Shown here piece after piece: positions 4,029-5,279 of a stretch of DNA of 5,279 bases. How positions within the stretch are numbered: position 1 is the stretch's first letter; every line of letters begins with the position of its first letter. The DNA is from Desulfocapsa sp. (GTDB lineage: Bacteria > Desulfobacterota > Desulfobulbia > Desulfobulbales > Desulfocapsaceae), in the NCBI GenBank assembly GCA_029934915.1, contig JAOZLI010000186.1, positions 1 to 5,279 of the forward strand, read 5' to 3'. The position numbers and the translations under genes are program-made. The notes beneath the pieces are model-generated. The model made no database searches. It was not told the origin of the DNA and worked only from the letters and a program-made list of their open reading frames with translations.

Positions 4029-5279
4029 TTATTGCTCCCTTCGTTGTTTACTTTTTGGAAACAGGCTGGAGTCAGTATGTGGCAGAAATATTGAAGCAAC
4101 ATAGTGATCCTTAAATGTCGGTACCTCTGAGAGTTCAAAACTTGTCATTTTTCTCACAACCTGCACCACGTTTTTACGTATATGGTTGGAAAGCTCACTC
4201 ATCCAGGCACCCATCAGTGAGCCATTTCCTACATACTGGATCTTATCGGGATCTACCTCCGGAAGCAGCCCCACACTCATGGCACTGTCAAGATCAATAT
4301 AGGAACCAAAACCACCCGCCAGAATGATCTGTTCCAAATCCTGCACCCCAAGGCCAACCTGTTCAAGCAGGGTTGAGACTCCAGCAAAGATAGCAGCTTT
4401 GGCACGGATAAAATTCTCAATATCCACCTCATTGATGACGATATCATGGTCGGCTGCACACTCGTCTTTCCAGGCCAGCACGTACTCCATGCCGCTTCGC
4501 CCTTCGCGGATATGGGGAGAATCTATATCGTTGAATTTTCCGCTTCGGTTTACAACCTTATGCTCAAACAGTGTGGCAACAATGATAAGCAGACCGGAAC
4601 CACAGATACCAAGGGGCGCCTTATTGCCTTCGGTTATGTTCATTGGTTCAAAGGTTTCCGGGTTCAGGCTGAAATCGGATATCGCTCCTTCAACGGCGCG
4701 CATTCCGTGTGTGATCCCTCCACCTTCAAAGGCGGGACCGGCAGAACAGGCCGCGCAGGCCAGCCAATCCTTGTTGCCAATCACTATTTCCGCATTAGTA
4801 CCCACATCAATAAAGAGGGTGAGTTTGTCGGTTCGATACATGCCGGAACCCATTACTCCTGCCACAATATCTCCTCCCACGTAGCTGGAAATGGCGGGGA
4901 AAAGCAGCGCCACGCACTGTTCAGGCAGGTTGAGATGGAGATCGGCGGCACGAAATGGTGGGAAAAATGTGGAAACGGGAACGTAGGGAGCACGTCTGAT
5001 ATTGTCCGGTTCCAGTCGAAGGAGCAGATGCGTCATGGTTGTATTGCCGGCAATGGTAATGGAATTGATTTCATCCACCGTGATTGCGCCATGACCGCAC
5101 TGGTACGGAGCTTTTGCCGTTTTTAGCATTCTTTTGATAAGGGTGTTGATGGTATCCACCACCAGATCCTGCATCATGGCAAGGCCCTTGGGTTTCTCGG
5201 CGTAAATGATCCTGGCGATCACATCTTCACCGTAGCTCATCTGGGGATTGTAGGCTGACTCTTTGGCCAGGATCTCACC
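4029..5279 (-). CDS. RACo/RamA-type reductive activator of corrinoid protein (ASKHA domain), 5'-partial
   Basis: The reading frame runs off the right edge of the window: GEILAKESAYNPQ precedes the first internal Met (5238-5240), so that Met is not the start. About 416 C-terminal residues are visible. Motifs of the DUF4445/ASKHA (actin-like ATPase) core appear in order: NPQMSYGEDVIARI, SITIAGNTTMTHLLL, FPAISSYVGGDIVAGVM, LFIDVGTNAEIVIG (phosphate loop), CSAGPAFEGGGITHGMRAVEGAI, PLGICGSGLL, FIRAKAAIFAG, ILAGGFGSYIDLDSAM, and the family's C-terminal PTFKDHYVASIFLPHT. Proteins of this family (AcsV/RACo of acetogens, RamA of methylotrophic methanogens) use ATP and an iron-sulfur domain to reduce inactive Co(II) corrinoid proteins back to Co(I). 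The N-terminal 2Fe-2S part of typical RACo (about 200 residues) would lie outside the window. The substrate is unknown without the neighbouring genes: it could be a CoFeSP or a methyltransferase corrinoid protein. The gene is probably cytoplasmic and intact. Confidence 0.93.
   Translation of the reverse strand, partial: GEILAKESAYNPQMSYGEDVIARIIYAEKPKGLAMMQDLVVDTINTLIKRMLKTAKAPYQCGHGAITVDEINSITIAGNTTMTHLLLRLEPDNIRRAPYVPVSTFFPPFRAADLHLNLPEQCVALLFPAISSYVGGDIVAGVMGSGMYRTDKLTLFIDVGTNAEIVIGNKDWLACAACSAGPAFEGGGITHGMRAVEGAISDFSLNPETFEPMNITEGNKAPLGICGSGLLIIVATLFEHKVVNRSGKFNDIDSPHIREGRSGMEYVLAWKDECAADHDIVINEVDIENFIRAKAAIFAGVSTLLEQVGLGVQDLEQIILAGGFGSYIDLDSAMSVGLLPEVDPDKIQYVGNGSLMGAWMSELSNHIRKNVVQVVRKMTSFELSEVPTFKDHYVASIFLPHTDSSLFPKSKQRREQ

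Noticed and set aside
3905..4138. 77-codon minus-strand ORF spanning the gap between corrinoid activator and haem sensor
   Set aside because: It overlaps the ends of both real genes in another frame and shows no recognisable domain.
4324..5126. Two long plus-strand ORFs (186 and 226 codons) opposite the corrinoid activator
   Set aside because: They are antisense to a strongly conserved ASKHA domain and show no recognisable domain of their own.

Overview
The window reads like a piece of an anaerobic, moderately AT-rich Gram-negative chromosome, most plausibly Desulfobacterota (former Deltaproteobacteria). That guess rests on gene content. There is a corrinoid-activation ASKHA protein, a membrane sensor with a Tll0287-like (DUF3365) c-type-haem domain, and a DUF4388/PATAN protein next to Roadblock/LC7 proteins. 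It is an inference, not a database match.

All five intact genes lie on the minus strand, so they are read from right to left. At the right edge (4029-5279) is the C-terminal part of a reductive activator of corrinoid proteins (RACo/RamA type), whose start and expected N-terminal ferredoxin domain lie outside the window. After a 108-base gap comes a two-TM haem sensor that stops after its HAMP domain (3009-3920). A strong minus-strand terminator follows (2903-2988), built from a 21-bp imperfect inverted repeat and a T run. Then comes a tightly coupled two-gene unit: a DUF4388-Roadblock protein (2113-2835) and a Roadblock protein with a helical C-terminal domain (1472-2098). The Shine-Dalgarno of the second overlaps the stop codon of the first.

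The 499 bases between this pair and the last gene hold a plus-strand relic of a sensor histidine kinase (about 1152-1467). Its H-box and its G1/F/G2 boxes are in different frames, and most of the region between them is gone. A short CACGAAGG tandem repeat sits at its 5' edge. The leftmost gene (217-972) encodes a LysM-LysM-RlpA-like wall protein with no signal peptide; an upstream in-frame stop and a strong ribosome-binding site fix its start. Bases 1-216 hold no gene I can support.

Functional themes are corrinoid (methyl-transfer) metabolism, redox or ligand sensing through a periplasmic haem, a Roadblock-based module of the kind that works with small Ras-like GTPases, and peptidoglycan binding or remodelling. 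Nothing in the window ties these into one pathway. The best leads for novelty are the Roadblock pair without a visible GTPase, the output-less haem sensor and the leaderless LysM-RlpA protein.
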